Origin: Diadema setosum | Lineage: Eukaryota; Echinodermata; Echinoidea; Diadematoida; Diadematidae | Assembly: GCA_033980235.1 (NCBI GenBank) | Contig: CM067069.1 | Location: 18,968,650-19,032,649, forward strand | Direction of reading: 5' to 3' | Length of the DNA: 64,000 nt | Shown: positions 1-10,939 of the stretch, in pieces | Layout of the letters: every line of letters starts with the position of its first letter | Position numbering within the stretch: the first letter of the stretch is position 1 | Made by a program: the position numbers and the translations under genes | Notes under the pieces: generated by a model | Databases searched by the model: none | What the model was told of the DNA's origin: nothing | Seen by the model: only the letters and a program-made list of their open reading frames with translations

Positions 1-392
1 TGCGAATGACGATTACGTTATCATCAGAGAGAAAGCAGCGCCTAGGCCAGCCACAACGTCAGAAATTCCCTCTTCTAATTCAACCTAAAGATTATTGAAT
101 CGACATGCTCGGCCTCAACCCCCCCCCCCTCAAAAAAAAAAATCAAAACTGCATACGCAAGATCAAATCATTGCCCCCTCTCCCCCCCCCCCCCCCAAAA
201 AAAAAAAAAAAGATAAAGACAAATGTTTTCGCCTTGAAACACGTGAAGAAATATGATGAAATGGAAGCTAAAAAAGAGGATTGGATCTTTTTGAATGCTG
301 ACATTATTATGTGTTATAGGCTCAGTATAAGAAAGTTGACCGAACTTATAGTACTGCTTATGTGTTTGATTTCAAATTCGCATAGTATGTAT

Positions 393-451
393 ATAACGAC
401 ATTTTGAAATAAAAAGGCATATTATGCCTTTTTATTTCAAAATGTCGTTAT
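393..451. repeat. Perfect 28-bp inverted repeat with 3-nt spacer
   Basis: Bases 393-420 are the exact reverse complement of 424-451, separated by ATT. The stem runs ATAACGACATTTTG to GGCAT. It would extrude as a near loop-less hairpin. No flanking duplication is evident. Confidence 0.9.
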
Positions 452-1548
452 CTCATGGGGTATTGAAAGTTTGGTGGGTTTGGCTTGATAAATAGTTTTA
501 TTCAAGTGTTTAACAAAACCGATATACACATAACAAAAAAGTAACTCCCCTAAAATAATGTCACTTTTTAACACAAAATAAGTTTGAAGCAAAATTATTT
601 CGCAGGGGCTACACTTATTAACTATCCTCTATGTGAAAAATGACAGTGATCTTTATAGTCATGTATGCGTGACAATGGTCACTTTTCAAAAGTCACAAAA
701 GTTTTCGTGCTGTATGAAAAACATTCTGCTTCCGGTGAATGTTTCAGTGGTGTTATTTTAGGATTTATTGTGCCAGCCCTCCCTTATTCAATATCAACAG
801 TACAATTTTGCAGTTTTTGCTCCATCTTTAAAGTGTACATGCATACTCAATGAAGACACAACTACTCTTATGCTCACTTGACATGGGCTGCTAGAACTTG
901 GCTGCATTATCTCACAACAATCTTAAACTAAGTGGATTTTGCAGTTTAATGAGAGTAGACAAAGCTATTTTCCTCTAAAAAAACCCAACCACAAAGAAAA
1001 AAAAAACATGAAAATTGTTACAATAGATGTGAAGGGGTCAAATGATGGATGAAGAAACAACAACAGCGATTGATAAATATATACAATACCCAAGAAACAA
1101 TACTTTACCCCCCCCCCCCAAAAAAAAAAAACACCCAAAACAAACAAACAAACAAACAAACAACCCAACAACAACAATTACTGTAGTATAGTTCTGAAAA
1201 GTAATCAAATTTGCCTTTGATGTGTGCTCACTCATGCACGATTCAGGAAATCATTCTCATTTTTATACTGACCTTAGTCAATACGTGCAGACATACCACA
1301 GTCATTTTAGTTTTGTTATTCTTTTCTTCGTTTAAAAATGACCCCAAATTGATTACGGGAAACTCCGTTTTTGTGCGTCTGTGTTATGGTAAAACAATGT
1401 ATAGTAATAATAATGATATGTATAAAAATATCTAATACTCGCGGAATACAAAATATGTACGATCTTGGAGTAAAATAAGGGCAAATATAAAAAGAAGAAG
1501 AAGAAATATATATATATATACATATATAAGTAGGAGGGAAGTAAAAAA

Positions 1549-1800
1549 GTCGATCCCGATCAACACGATTAAGAAGCACGATTAGATGAGATTTGCTGCG
1601 TTTTGATACGATCCAAGACAACCTGATGCGATGATCACGATCAACAATTAATCGTGTTAATCGTAGAAAATTTGTGAACCGTCCAAATTTTTTCTACGAT
1701 TAATGCGATTGCCACGACTGACCTCAAGATCTGATAAGATTTGTTAAGATCTCCACGATTCCTTCAAGATTAAGACCACGATTTCAATCGTGGCGCCAAT
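1549..1800. repeat. Palindromic MITE-like repeat rich in ATCGTG
   Basis: The two halves are imperfect inverted copies around a centre near 1674-1684. TTAATCGTAGAAAATTT (1657-1673) faces AAATTTTTTCTACGATTAA (1685-1703), and both arms carry repeated CACGATT/AATCGTG words. It looks like a non-autonomous DNA element; the termini were not resolved. Confidence 0.5.
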
Positions 1801-2440
1801 CGTGATAGTGGGAACCCTGCTTAAAGGACAAAGACGTAGCAGACCTAATAAAAACATTTTGTAACGTTCACTGACGTTTTTTAAATGTTTTCTAAAAAGA
1901 CTGTGCATTGCGGAAAATGCTATGTCCCAATTTCGACGATGTATGTACGTTTTAAAAACGTCCATTTTACACGAAGACGTACGGAACCTTAAAAAAAAAA
2001 AAAAAAAAAAGAAGTTTAGGAAACGTTCTGAAACCGTTATGTGTTTGCTGGGTATCAAACACTAGAAGAATACCCTACGCATCTCTGATTCAAATTGATC
2101 GTGAAAATGAAAGGTCAATGCGATTAAAATAAATAATTATTGTTATACTTTCGCTGTTATTAGTGTTATAATGTGCACTGTTTGTATGTGTGTGCTTAAT
2201 TTGAGCAATGTCATATCTGGGCATATTGTGTATAAATGAATGATTGTTATTTTGCTATCTTTGCCTAAAGAATGAGATAAATGAATGAATGATATTCTGA
2301 TCTTGATACATTTCTTTTTTATTTTGTACGAAATAGTTTGTCCTTGACGACGAACAAGAAGTGCTTTCGATATCTGCGAGAGTCTTGACGTACGCATCTT
2401 CATTCTTTCCTGTTCTCATCTTTCTCTGATTGAAATAAAG

Positions 2441-2695
2441 ATGGTCCTGCTAATGATGTAATCAATATCAAGGCACTGGTTCAAGGATCTTCTCTACGGA
2501 TTGAATGTCACGTCATCAAACAGCCATATCCAGCTATCAATAATTATGTGATTAAAGCAAATAATCGTATACTTTCGCGATCATCTTCATACTATGCGCG
2601 GCTGTCTCCACGTCCTCGATGGTGCGTCGAACTGTCTTGCACGGGGAACAACGGGTATGGGTCAACATCGACTGAAACCACTCATTGCCCTGCAG
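2441..2695 (+). CDS. Ig-like domain exon 1 of the receptor gene
   Basis: A pyrimidine-rich tract precedes the acceptor AAAG and the exon ends at CAG|GTACT. It gives 85 codons, phase 1-1. The translation carries the family pattern: a B-strand cysteine in IECHV, QPYPAI, an N-rich segment, the SPRP motif, then C-x4-C-T-G-N-N-G-Y-G and a terminal HCPAG. The C-x-G-x-N-x-x-G motif is like the F strand of I-set Ig domains, but the usual C-strand tryptophan is absent. Two extra cysteines (before the F strand and near the end) probably form a second disulphide. Confidence 0.8.
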
Positions 2696-2699
2696 GTAC

Positions 2700-3010
2700 T
2701 CTTTTATATAGCATTTAAAAGCAAATTTCTAGGGAATTCAAATATTGAAAACAAAAATCATTTGGAAGGACTATGATCATAACATACGGGGGTACATTAT
2801 GTGACGGTGTAAGATCTTCGGCGAGGGAGCGAAACGACCGAGCGGGGTAGGGTGTAGGAGGGGATATACCCCTCTCCCACGGTAGGGACTTTGTGTAAAA
2901 CAGAGTATAAAAGTCGCGTTTATATACCATTTAAAAAACAATTTTTTTTTCTAAGGAATTAAGCATAGTTAAAGAAATCACTGCAAAGGATTATGATCAT
3001 AACTTATGAA
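2700..3010. repeat. Two diverged tandem modules with a C/G-rich hairpin
   Basis: Two related AT-rich blocks (about 2705-2785 and 2920-3008), both ending near ATGATCATAAC, flank a GC-rich hairpin with CGAGCGG and GGAGGGGATATACCCCTC. The layout resembles the modules inside the hAT-like element at 8301-14331, so this is probably an older relative. Confidence 0.5.
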
Positions 3011-3388
3011 AACTCTTCATTTTACTGTAAGAAAAGGCGGCGCGAGCGAGCCACTTTCACTTTGCCATTCGTCTGAAATGTATTCATTAAAAGCTTAAAC
3101 GTGATGGCATTATTCGAGCTATAGAAAATAATCTTATGCCGCTAGAAAGCAGAGAAGAAAAGGAAAAATGTAAGGTTTACTAAAGGTAATTTTCAGCGGG
3201 CACACTCGAAGACGCGAGGCTACCATGTGTTCACTAAATTTACTCATAAGTTAATGTTAGTGTGTAGGTATAATAATGTATATTGTTAGTGTATTGTAAA
3301 ATTTCGCCCCGTTAGGGACGAAAATTTTGGATTATTATGAAATTGACAACTTTTAGACGAGTATGCCTTTATTGTTCATTTTGGTCTT

Positions 3389-3781
3389 TTAAAGGGTGTG
3401 TACAGTTCTGGTCGAGGTGAGGATCGAGCTTTTAATGTTTTGTGAGATATTCATGAACCACTCTATGAGATGTCAAAGAGCATGCAATTCTAAGGGGTAT
3501 CAAAAGTTTATTCGATGAAAATCGGTTTTGAAATGGCTGAAATATCCAAAAACAAGGTGAAACAAAGAGATCCTGATAAAGTTGTGGCATGTCGCCTTTA
3601 ATTATTATCATTTTTTTTTGGATATCTCAGCCATTTGAAAACCAGTTTTCATCAAATAAACGTTGAATACTTTTTAGAATTACATGATCTTTCATATTTC
3701 GTAAGAGGTTTCTCACTATCTCACTTAAGAATGTTCAAAACATGAATCCCCACCTCAACCAGTACTGTACAGTCCCTTTAA
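3389..3781. mobile_element. TTAA-flanked palindromic MITE (piggyBac-like)
   Basis: TTAA at 3389-3392 and 3778-3781 bounds a long inverted repeat. The left end AGGGTGTGTACAGTTCTGG matches the reverse complement of the right end (CCAGTACTGTACAGTCCCT). Arms of roughly 170 bp meet near 3600. TTAA target duplication is the hallmark of piggyBac-type transposition. It is non-coding, so it must be mobilised in trans. Confidence 0.75.
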
Positions 3782-3799
3782 TAATTGATTAACTATTTG

Positions 3800-3900
3800 T
3801 TACAGGGGGCACTTTGGGGGGCAAAAAAACTCATTTTGCCCCCCCCCCCCCACATTCTATTTTTGGGGGGTCCCCCCCCCCCCCCGCTTCTGACGCTCTT
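3800..3900. repeat. Poly-C/poly-G low-complexity tract
   Basis: Long C runs alternate with G runs (for example 3839-3851 and 3877-3886). Probably a degraded end of the GC-hairpin repeat family. Confidence 0.6.
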
Positions 3901-4393
3901 ATAGCCACCCGAAATAGCATTTAAAACCCCGAGGGTGGAATTTTTGGTACATGCTCCCGACAACAAAAGTCATCATCTGTTATATTATATGGGTTACTCA
4001 AATCTGCTTTTTCACATTTGCGTGAAAAATATGATCGTTCAATCGTTTGGTATCGTTTGTCATTTGTTCGTCAAAATGTTTTCCCATGGGAGAACATTGC
4101 AAAAATGTTCTGCCCATGGGCGAACGTAACCAACGTGCCTCTATCACGTGACTGTGTTTAGCCAATCACTTACCGGTATTTGACTAACCCATTCTAATGC
4201 CTAATTATCTACTGCTGTCTGGTTGTTCCAATGCTATGCAGACAAAGCATTCCGATGCCTCGTAAAGGTTGGCTTTGCAAGAAGGCGAATGCTATGACAA
4301 GTAAGACGATAAAAGAATGTTATTCCTAGAGAGAATTTGTCTCTCGCGAACATGGCAAAGGACAGACTTCTTATATTTTTGTAAAGAGTACAC

Positions 4394-4842
4394 TGTTACG
4401 ACCAAAATCACTCTGAGAATGATCGCACAAAAGAAACAATCAACTAATGTTCAGGCGGTTTATTAACAGCGATATTGTGGGTACAGACTCGTAATCGGTT
4501 TTCACATCAGTACAATAATGATCAATAGAAACAGTTGCAAATCAGTAATAGAATCACTTACACTTAATTCATGCAATATCCCTGGAAATGTCCAGATACG
4601 ATGCTCGATACACAAAGGAATGATCCACGATGCACCGATGAATGATACCTTCGACGTAAATCCAGAGGTGCAGGTTACGATAGTCCAAGGTATAGATCCG
4701 GGGTAAAATCCAAGTTATATGTCCACAGCAAAACGTGCAGAATCCAAACGTTATGACGACCACGTCCAGTCGATGCGTTGAATGATGATTCACTTTATAA
4801 TGTCCAGCGAGGAATCCAGCCCGTCACAGCTTTGCCGTAACA
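4394..4842 (-). mobile_element. Probable solo LTR
   Basis: Read on the minus strand, the segment starts TGTTACGGC and ends GTCGTAACA, short inverted ends of the TG...CA type. It has a TATA-like ATTATAAAG near its start and an AATAAA polyadenylation signal near its end. This is LTR architecture without an internal region. No clear target duplication was seen (flanks ACAC and ATGT), which lowers confidence. Confidence 0.5.
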
Positions 4843-4924
4843 ATGTCCGTTGACACTAAATATGGAGTCTATCTATGCCTGTAGAAAATTAAAGCTAAGA
4901 CAAAGTCACTGTATTAAATTCCAG

Positions 4925-5185
4925 GTGCTCCCTCTGATGACACAATGTCCATCAAGTTCAGCGATGCGCCGTCATTCGTAGAAATCGAATGTCACGTGAC
5001 TCCAGCGAACCAACCGGTTCCCGCCATTAATTCATACGAGATCAAAGCTGATAATGTCACAATCGTCAGATCGACTACCCCCTATAGTCGCCTTGCCCCG
5101 CGACCTCGTCGGTGCGTCGAAGTGTCATGTACCGGAACCAATGGGCTTGGGGAGACCACGACTATAGCCACCTATTGCCCTAAAG
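4925..5185 (+). CDS. Ig-like domain exon 2 of the receptor gene
   Basis: Acceptor TTCCAG and donor AAAG|GTATT bound 87 codons in phase 1-1. It shows IECHVTP, QPVPAI, DNVTI (an N-glycosylation sequon), LAPRPRRC, SCTGTNGLG and YCPKG. It is the closest relative of the broken exon at 7798-8066, from which it differs mainly by point changes and an 8-bp insertion in the latter, so the two arose by a fairly recent exon duplication. Confidence 0.85.
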
Positions 5186-6047
5186 GTATTGACGTATCTA
5201 CCAGAACACATTGATTTGTATTATGCCTCTTTCACTACTTTTTTTATTTGGAACTGCATTTTATGCCAAAAGGTTCACTCGGGAACTTTTAAGAAAGGTA
5301 ATCTCTGTTGATGTTGTTTTTGTAACTTTTTTGCTTCTGTACAATAAGTTGACTTTTCATCGGAAATAATCAAAACGGGTGAAAACAACATACAGTGAAT
5401 TTAGTATAATGTTAACATATTTCTTTCAGCGAAAATCGTAAGATTAACGAACGATTAGTGAATGTTTCTGTTTGACGTTTTAAATATCTGGTCACATATT
5501 CGTTAAAAATGCTCAAAAGTTAGGCTCATCATTGCTACAGGAAGCATCCAATAGGCTTGAATACTAGAACCCACTTGGCCGGATTGGTTGATAGAACTTT
5601 TATTCACATGACGGCAAGCTTATCTTTCTGCTCAACAAGCTAGATACATAGGGGCCGACCCAAAAATGATTTCAAAATTGATTTCACCAGCGGGGCGCAA
5701 GATTTGATATGTTCTCTGTTGTTTGTCGTTCCATTTGCCTCCGTTTTTGTTTTTGTTTTTCCAAGCGAAAATCCTGTATAATCGGAGCTCTAGATTCACT
5801 TTCATGTTTAACATCAAGTTTGAGCTTAAAAGTTATCTGATGTACACTAAACACCAGTGGTAGGAAGATTTTTTTCTTCTTTTGTGATGTATGTTCCTTC
5901 CAGGTACATTCCATATATTTATCATCAGTATTAATAGTATAATGATCTTATCGTTAGCATCAATATTGTTCTTACATTTGATATAACTCTTTTTCAAAGC
6001 TAAGTTTACATATATGTCAAAAAGTATCAACAAAATCATTGCTACAG
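5186..6047. other. Intron, no feature recognised
   Basis: AT-rich sequence with short T-runs near 5740-5760 and 5870. No exon with the family motif and no element termini were found. Confidence 0.5.
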
Positions 6048-6320
6048 ATCCTCCTGGACAAGATATTATGTCACTGCAATCTGAAGTGAGAAGAGCTGGC
6101 AACGAGACTAATCTATTGTTCACGTGTCATATTGAACCACCTGACCAACCAACACCTCCAATCGACACGTATGAAATCTTAGTTAACAATGACACGATTT
6201 CTTCATCACATGAGCCTTCTACGATTCTTGAATCTCATCCCGACCAGTGTGTCGTCATAATGTGTAAAGGGAAGAATAAATATGGGTCAACGAGCTCCAC
6301 AGACCGTATTTGTTACAAAG
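6048..6320 (+). CDS. Ig-like domain exon 3 of the receptor gene
   Basis: Acceptor CTACAG and donor AAAG|GTAAGA bound 91 codons in phase 1-1. It contains TCHIEPPDQPTPPIDTYEI, NDTI (sequon), C-x4-C-K-G-K-N-K-Y-G-S-T and a closing CYKG. It is more diverged than exons 2 and 4 and has a longer lead with a second sequon (NETN). The SPRP motif is replaced by ESHP. Confidence 0.8.
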
Positions 6321-7450
6321 GTAAGAAAATGAAGAGGCAGTTTTATCCAGTAACTCTATTTCTTGTGTTCCTCACTTTAACAAATTAAAGATAGCAAACT
6401 GATACAAATGTATGCATAACTTATTTTCACGCAAAACGTCATAGTTATATTCTGCTTCAAGGGGCAAAATATTTTAGCAATGAAGAGTTATCTTTGAAAC
6501 AATGTAAAGAATATTAAAGGAAGAAAGTATTTAGTTTCGCATACCCATACACATGTGCTTGAAAATGTTGATTGATAGTGTTGAAACCTATGTCTCTCAC
6601 GAATCTTGTTGGAAATCGTCAATACTCTGAACGTCAGCATCCATAGGCCATTAGCCTTTGAGTTTAAGAAACGGACATAATATATACGTATGCCAATTTG
6701 TCTTTGTTTATCATGTACACTTGAAGAGTGGTCGGAAAACGCGATTTAACTCCATATCTGTTCAGTTGCAATATTTGTGGTTAAAAAGATGCTAAAACAA
6801 AGAAAATTATGAGAAAATATCTTAAATTTTCAGTCATAACTTCACTAATGTTCCTTGTTATAGTACAAGTATATCATGTGCACTTTACATTGTTAATTTT
6901 GTTCTATATTATCATGGACTTACTTTGATATGTTTGAAAAGGCGTTTTGGATAAAGCTCTTTCTTCATTTTAGATTTTTGAGAGCATAGTCGATTCCTTT
7001 CTCATGGTATAAGTACTATTGAATCATAACCAGACTTAGTTGATTTCAGTTGTATAATCTCGTAATGGATCACTCTTTAAATAGCCATTTTTTTTTTCAA
7101 TGCTTCCATGAAATCAAAATAATTCATTCATTCCATTCGTCCGACAGCAAAATATTGGCATTAGGTTAGACATGACCGAAGCTGTCATAAAATTGTCCTT
7201 TAGAAAGAAATCTGGCAGCAAAAACTTTGTTTTTGATGCTAAATAATTATTTCTATATGGGCATTTTATGAACGGAACACCACTTATGAAAAAGACGAAT
7301 GTACCTTTGTCACTATGACGAATAGTTGAAGACTGAAGATCCCTTGTCATATCGTGCTAAATAAGTGTTCAAGGGTTTTATAGTTTTCCATAGCACGAAT
7401 TAACACCATTACAAGAACTGAAACTAAAACATACAACTCTATCACAATGT
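6321..7450. other. Intron, no feature recognised
   Basis: AT-rich, with no family motif, no terminal repeats and only short open frames. The SINE at 7451 marks its right end. Confidence 0.5.
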
Positions 7451-7790
7451 AGAGGTGTTGTGGCCAAATGGATAAGAGCGTAAGCCGCTGAATCATATTA
7501 GTGTGGTTTGGGTTCTGGGTTCGAGCCCAAGGAAGCCTGACACGTTTCCTCTTCAGCAAGGCACTTTGTCCACATTGATCTTTTCTGCCAAGGAGTATAA
7601 ATGGGTACCAGGTAGAACTGTGTGCTCCCAAGAGAGTGGAGAGTGCAACCCTCTCAATTCTAGTTGGAAATAATGTACGCCTATGAAGTGACCGGGGTAA
7701 TAATAGTAATAACCATGTGTGCGCCTGGAGCACTCTATACAGAATGGATCTGGCGCAATATAAGTCATATATATTATTACCATTATCATC
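7451..7790 (+). mobile_element. tRNA-derived SINE
   Basis: A pol III A-box-like TGGCCAAATGG (7461-7471) and a B-box GGTTCGAGCCC (7518-7528) are about 47 bp apart. The body after them contains AGCAAGGCACTTTGTCCACATT and a module with ATAAATGGGTACC, and the tail is ATT-rich. This is tRNA-head SINE structure, not a functional tRNA gene, because the acceptor stem and 3' half are missing. The tail ends within about 10 bp of the next exon's acceptor. Confidence 0.75.
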
Positions 7791-7797
7791 AATGTAG

Positions 7798-8066
7798 GTC
7801 CCCCCTCCGATGACATAATATCTATCAAGATCCATGATGAGCCATCCTTTTTAGAAATCGAATGTCACGTGATTCCAGCGGTCCAACCAGCTCCCGCCAT
7901 TGATTTATACGAGATTAAAGTTGATAACGTCACAATCGTTACATCGTCGACTCCACGCGGTCGCCTTTCCCCACGGCCAGACGGCCTCGATTTTGCGTCG
8001 AAGTGTCATGTACGGGAAGCAACGGACTTGGGGAGACATCGAGCCTCACAACTTATTGTCCACAAG
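7798..8066 (+). pseudogene. Ig-like exon 4, frame broken by 8-bp insertion
   Basis: Acceptor AATGTAG and donor CAAG|GTTAT match the other exons. At 269 bp it is exactly 8 bp longer than the close paralogue at 4925-5185. The extra bases lie around 7975-7984, within CGGCCAGACGGCC, a duplicated CGGCC-like stretch. Upstream of that point the domain reads IECHVIP, QPAPAI, DNVTI. Downstream, the C-x4-C-T-G-S-N-G-L-G and TYCPQG residues are preserved only in another frame. Inclusion would shift the mRNA out of frame, so it is either a dead exon that is skipped, an allele-specific lesion or an assembly error. Confidence 0.8.
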
Positions 8067-8292
8067 GTTATTGTTAACTACACTTCTGGTACCCTCATGT
8101 CGTTTTGATTTTCATGTTTTGGTTCTAGAGAATCTTTATTATCTCTGGAAATAGGGCACCACATGCAAACGATTATGTATAGGGATATATATTCGAAGGG
8201 TTGAATTCAATGTGGAACTTTACACTTTTATGATTACATGGAACCACTTCAAGATAACCCATGACTTTCATAGCTTATATCAAATAAAATGC

Positions 8293-8300
8293 CTTCAGGT
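8293..8300. repeat. 8-bp target site duplication, left copy
   Basis: CTTCAGGT here is repeated exactly at 14332-14339, immediately outside both ends of the hAT-like element. Confidence 0.85.
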
Positions 8301-10928
8301 CACTGGCGTAGCCAGGGGGTGGCGATGGGGGCGGTCGCCCCCCCTAAGATTTGGACCGGGGATTTGGGAGGCGGAAAAAAAAAATGCGTGTATACTGTAT
8401 GCATGCACATGAAGCGGGTCTCCTTTGCAACCTTTCATCAAATAAGATATTTTTTTGAATATTTCACTCAAAGTGTGCACCAGATCGTTGAATTTCAATT
8501 CAAAATATGCAAAATCTCTCGTGCTTGGGAGGGGGTATCCCCCTCCCAAACCCTCCCCCTCTGTGCCTCTTTCCCTAGCTTAGTACACTTTTTAGATTTA
8601 CGCACACACACAAAATATGAATAATTCTGAGTGCACAAGACTTATCACTTATATTCCGAAAACTCAAGGTTCCCTCATGTATAAGGGGAATTTCCCCTTT
8701 TAATCTACCCTTTCCTCCCTCAGCCCCCCCCCCCATCAGTTTTTTTTTTTTTTCCCAAAATGTTGATTCCATCAAATATGCATATACGAGATATCTCAAT
8801 TTCAGGCAAAAGCTCCATCGGAAGGGTGGAGATAACACTCGCCCAAGCCTTCTCCCTGATCGCCCGCCCCTCCCCCCCCCCTTCCGCTATGCATAGAAGT
8901 AGATTGTTTAGACGCTTTATTTCAATTCTAAAAACGCAAAAGCTCCGCGAGCGGGAGGGGGAATCCCCCTTCCCCTAAGCTCTACCTCACTAGACTTTAT
9001 ACATACACACAGATGGTGCACATTCGGAATAAGAGCTAAATTCCGTGATTTTAACACTTCGATGAAAAAGTATTGCACCAAACAATTTGCACCAGATCGC
9101 TGAATTTCAGGTCTGAAAACGCAAAATCACCTTCGTGTGGGAGGGGATATGCCCCTATCTACACCCTCGTGTGCATGCTTTTTCTGTTTGATTGCTGAAC
9201 TGCAGACAGTGTTCATGATATTCAGTGTAAGAATTAATACAAGAAGATTATTTAAATGATATACCATTTTATAGGCAAATTGTTCAATAATAATCAACAC
9301 TAAAATATACTGTAACCTTAAACAAGTGGGACTGTTTCAACTCGTTAAAACACGCAAAAACATGCATCAAATTGCACCATTTGCAACATCAAAATGCAAA
9401 AAGTTCTCACCGTGGGAGGGGGGAAACCCCCCACCCACACCCTCCCCTCCCCCCTCTCTCGCTCCGCTCGCTCGGGTTCAGTCGCGTTCATGATATTCAG
9501 TGAAAAGAATTAATATTGAGAAGTGTGTTTAAATTATACCATTTTATAGGCAAATTGTTCAATAATAACCTACACTAAAATATACTTCTACCTTAAACAA
9601 GTAGGACTGTTTCACGTCGATAAAACGAGCAAAAACATGCATCAAATTGCACCATTTGCAACATCAAAATGCAAAAAGTTCTTACCGTGGGAGGGGGGAC
9701 ACCCCCTCCCACACCCTCCCCTCCCCCTCGCTCGCTCCGCTCGCTCGGGTTCAGTCGCGTTCATGATATTCAGTGAAAAGAATTAATACAACAAGTGTAT
9801 TTAAAATTATACCATTTTATAGGCAAATTGTTCAATAATAATCTACACTAAAATATACTGCTACCTTAAACAAGTGGGACTGTTTCACGTCGATAAAACG
9901 CGCAAAAACATGCATCAAATTGCACCATTTACAACATCAAAATGCAAAAAGTTCTTACCGTGGGAGGGGGGACGCCCCCCTCCCACACCCTCCCCTCCCC
10001 CCTCTCTCGCTCCGCTCGCTCGGGTTCAATCGCGTTCATGATTTTCAGTGAAAAGAATTAACACAGGAAGTGTATTTTAATTGTACCATTTTATAGCCAA
10101 ATCGTTCAATAATAATCTACATCAAAATACACTGCTATCTTAAACAAGTGAGACTGTTTCTCGTCGATAAAACGCGCAAAAACATGCATCAAATTTCACC
10201 ATTTGCAACATCAAAATGCAAAAAGTTCTCACCGTGGGAGGGGGGACACCCCCCTCCCACACCCTCCCCTCCCCCTTCGCTCGCTCCGCTCGCTCGGGTT
10301 CAGTCGCGTTCATGATATTCAGTGAAAAGAATTAACACAAGAAGTGTATTTAAATTGTACCATTTTATAGGCAAATTGTTCAATAATAATCTACATCAAA
10401 ATATACTGCTACCTTAAACAAGTGGGACTGTTTCTCGTCGACAAAACGCGCAAAAACATGCATCAAATTGCAGCATTTACAACATCAAAATGCAAAAAGT
10501 TCTTACCGTGGGAGGGGGGACACCCCCCTCCCACACCCTCCCCTCGCCCCTCGCTCGGGTTCAGTCGCGTTCATGATATTCAGTGAAAAGAATTAATATT
10601 GAGAGGTGTGTTTAAATTATACCATTTTATAGGCAAATTGTTCAATAATAATCTACACCAAAATATACTGCTACCTTAAACAAGTAGGACTGTTTCACGT
10701 CGATAAAACGAGCAAAAACATGCATCAAATTGCACCATTTGCAACATCAAAATGCAAAAAGTTCTTACCGTGGGAGGGGGGACACCCCCTCCCACACCCT
10801 CCCCTCCCCCTCGCTCGCTCCGCTCGCTCGGGTTCAGTCGCGTTCATGATATTCAGTGAAAAGAATTAATACAACAAGTGTATTTAAAATTATACCATTT
10901 TATAGGCAAATTGTTCAATAATAATCTA

Positions 10929-10939
10929 CACTAAAATAT
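10929..10939. repeat. 11-bp target site duplication of the RTE, left copy
   Basis: CACTAAAATAT occurs here and again at 14091-14101. It is a single-copy word within each array module, so the duplication marks the insertion precisely. Confidence 0.9.

Larger units (their letters stand above)
1..2440. other. Upstream non-coding stretch, low complexity and repeats
   Basis: No convincing exon is seen. The stretch holds poly-C/poly-A runs (about 120-210 and 1110-1165), a perfect 59-bp palindrome (393-451), a CAAA-type microsatellite near 1140-1162, a palindromic repeat rich in ATCGTG (about 1549-1800), and a further repeat-like stretch to about 2055 that ends GTGTTTGCTGGGT. Small open frames here translate to proline/lysine runs and are not credible genes. 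The missing first exons of the downstream Ig-like gene could lie here or left of the window. Confidence 0.5.

Noticed and set aside
4518..4706. A 62-aa open frame
   Set aside because: It lies inside the probable solo LTR on the opposite strand and has no Ig motif.
7455..7530. A tRNA gene
   Set aside because: A and B boxes are present, but no acceptor stem or cloverleaf closes, and a SINE body follows.
9190..10930. Regularly spaced repeats resembling a CRISPR or satellite array
   Set aside because: The 273-bp units have no short-repeat/unique-spacer pattern, lie between transposon termini, and the genome is eukaryotic.
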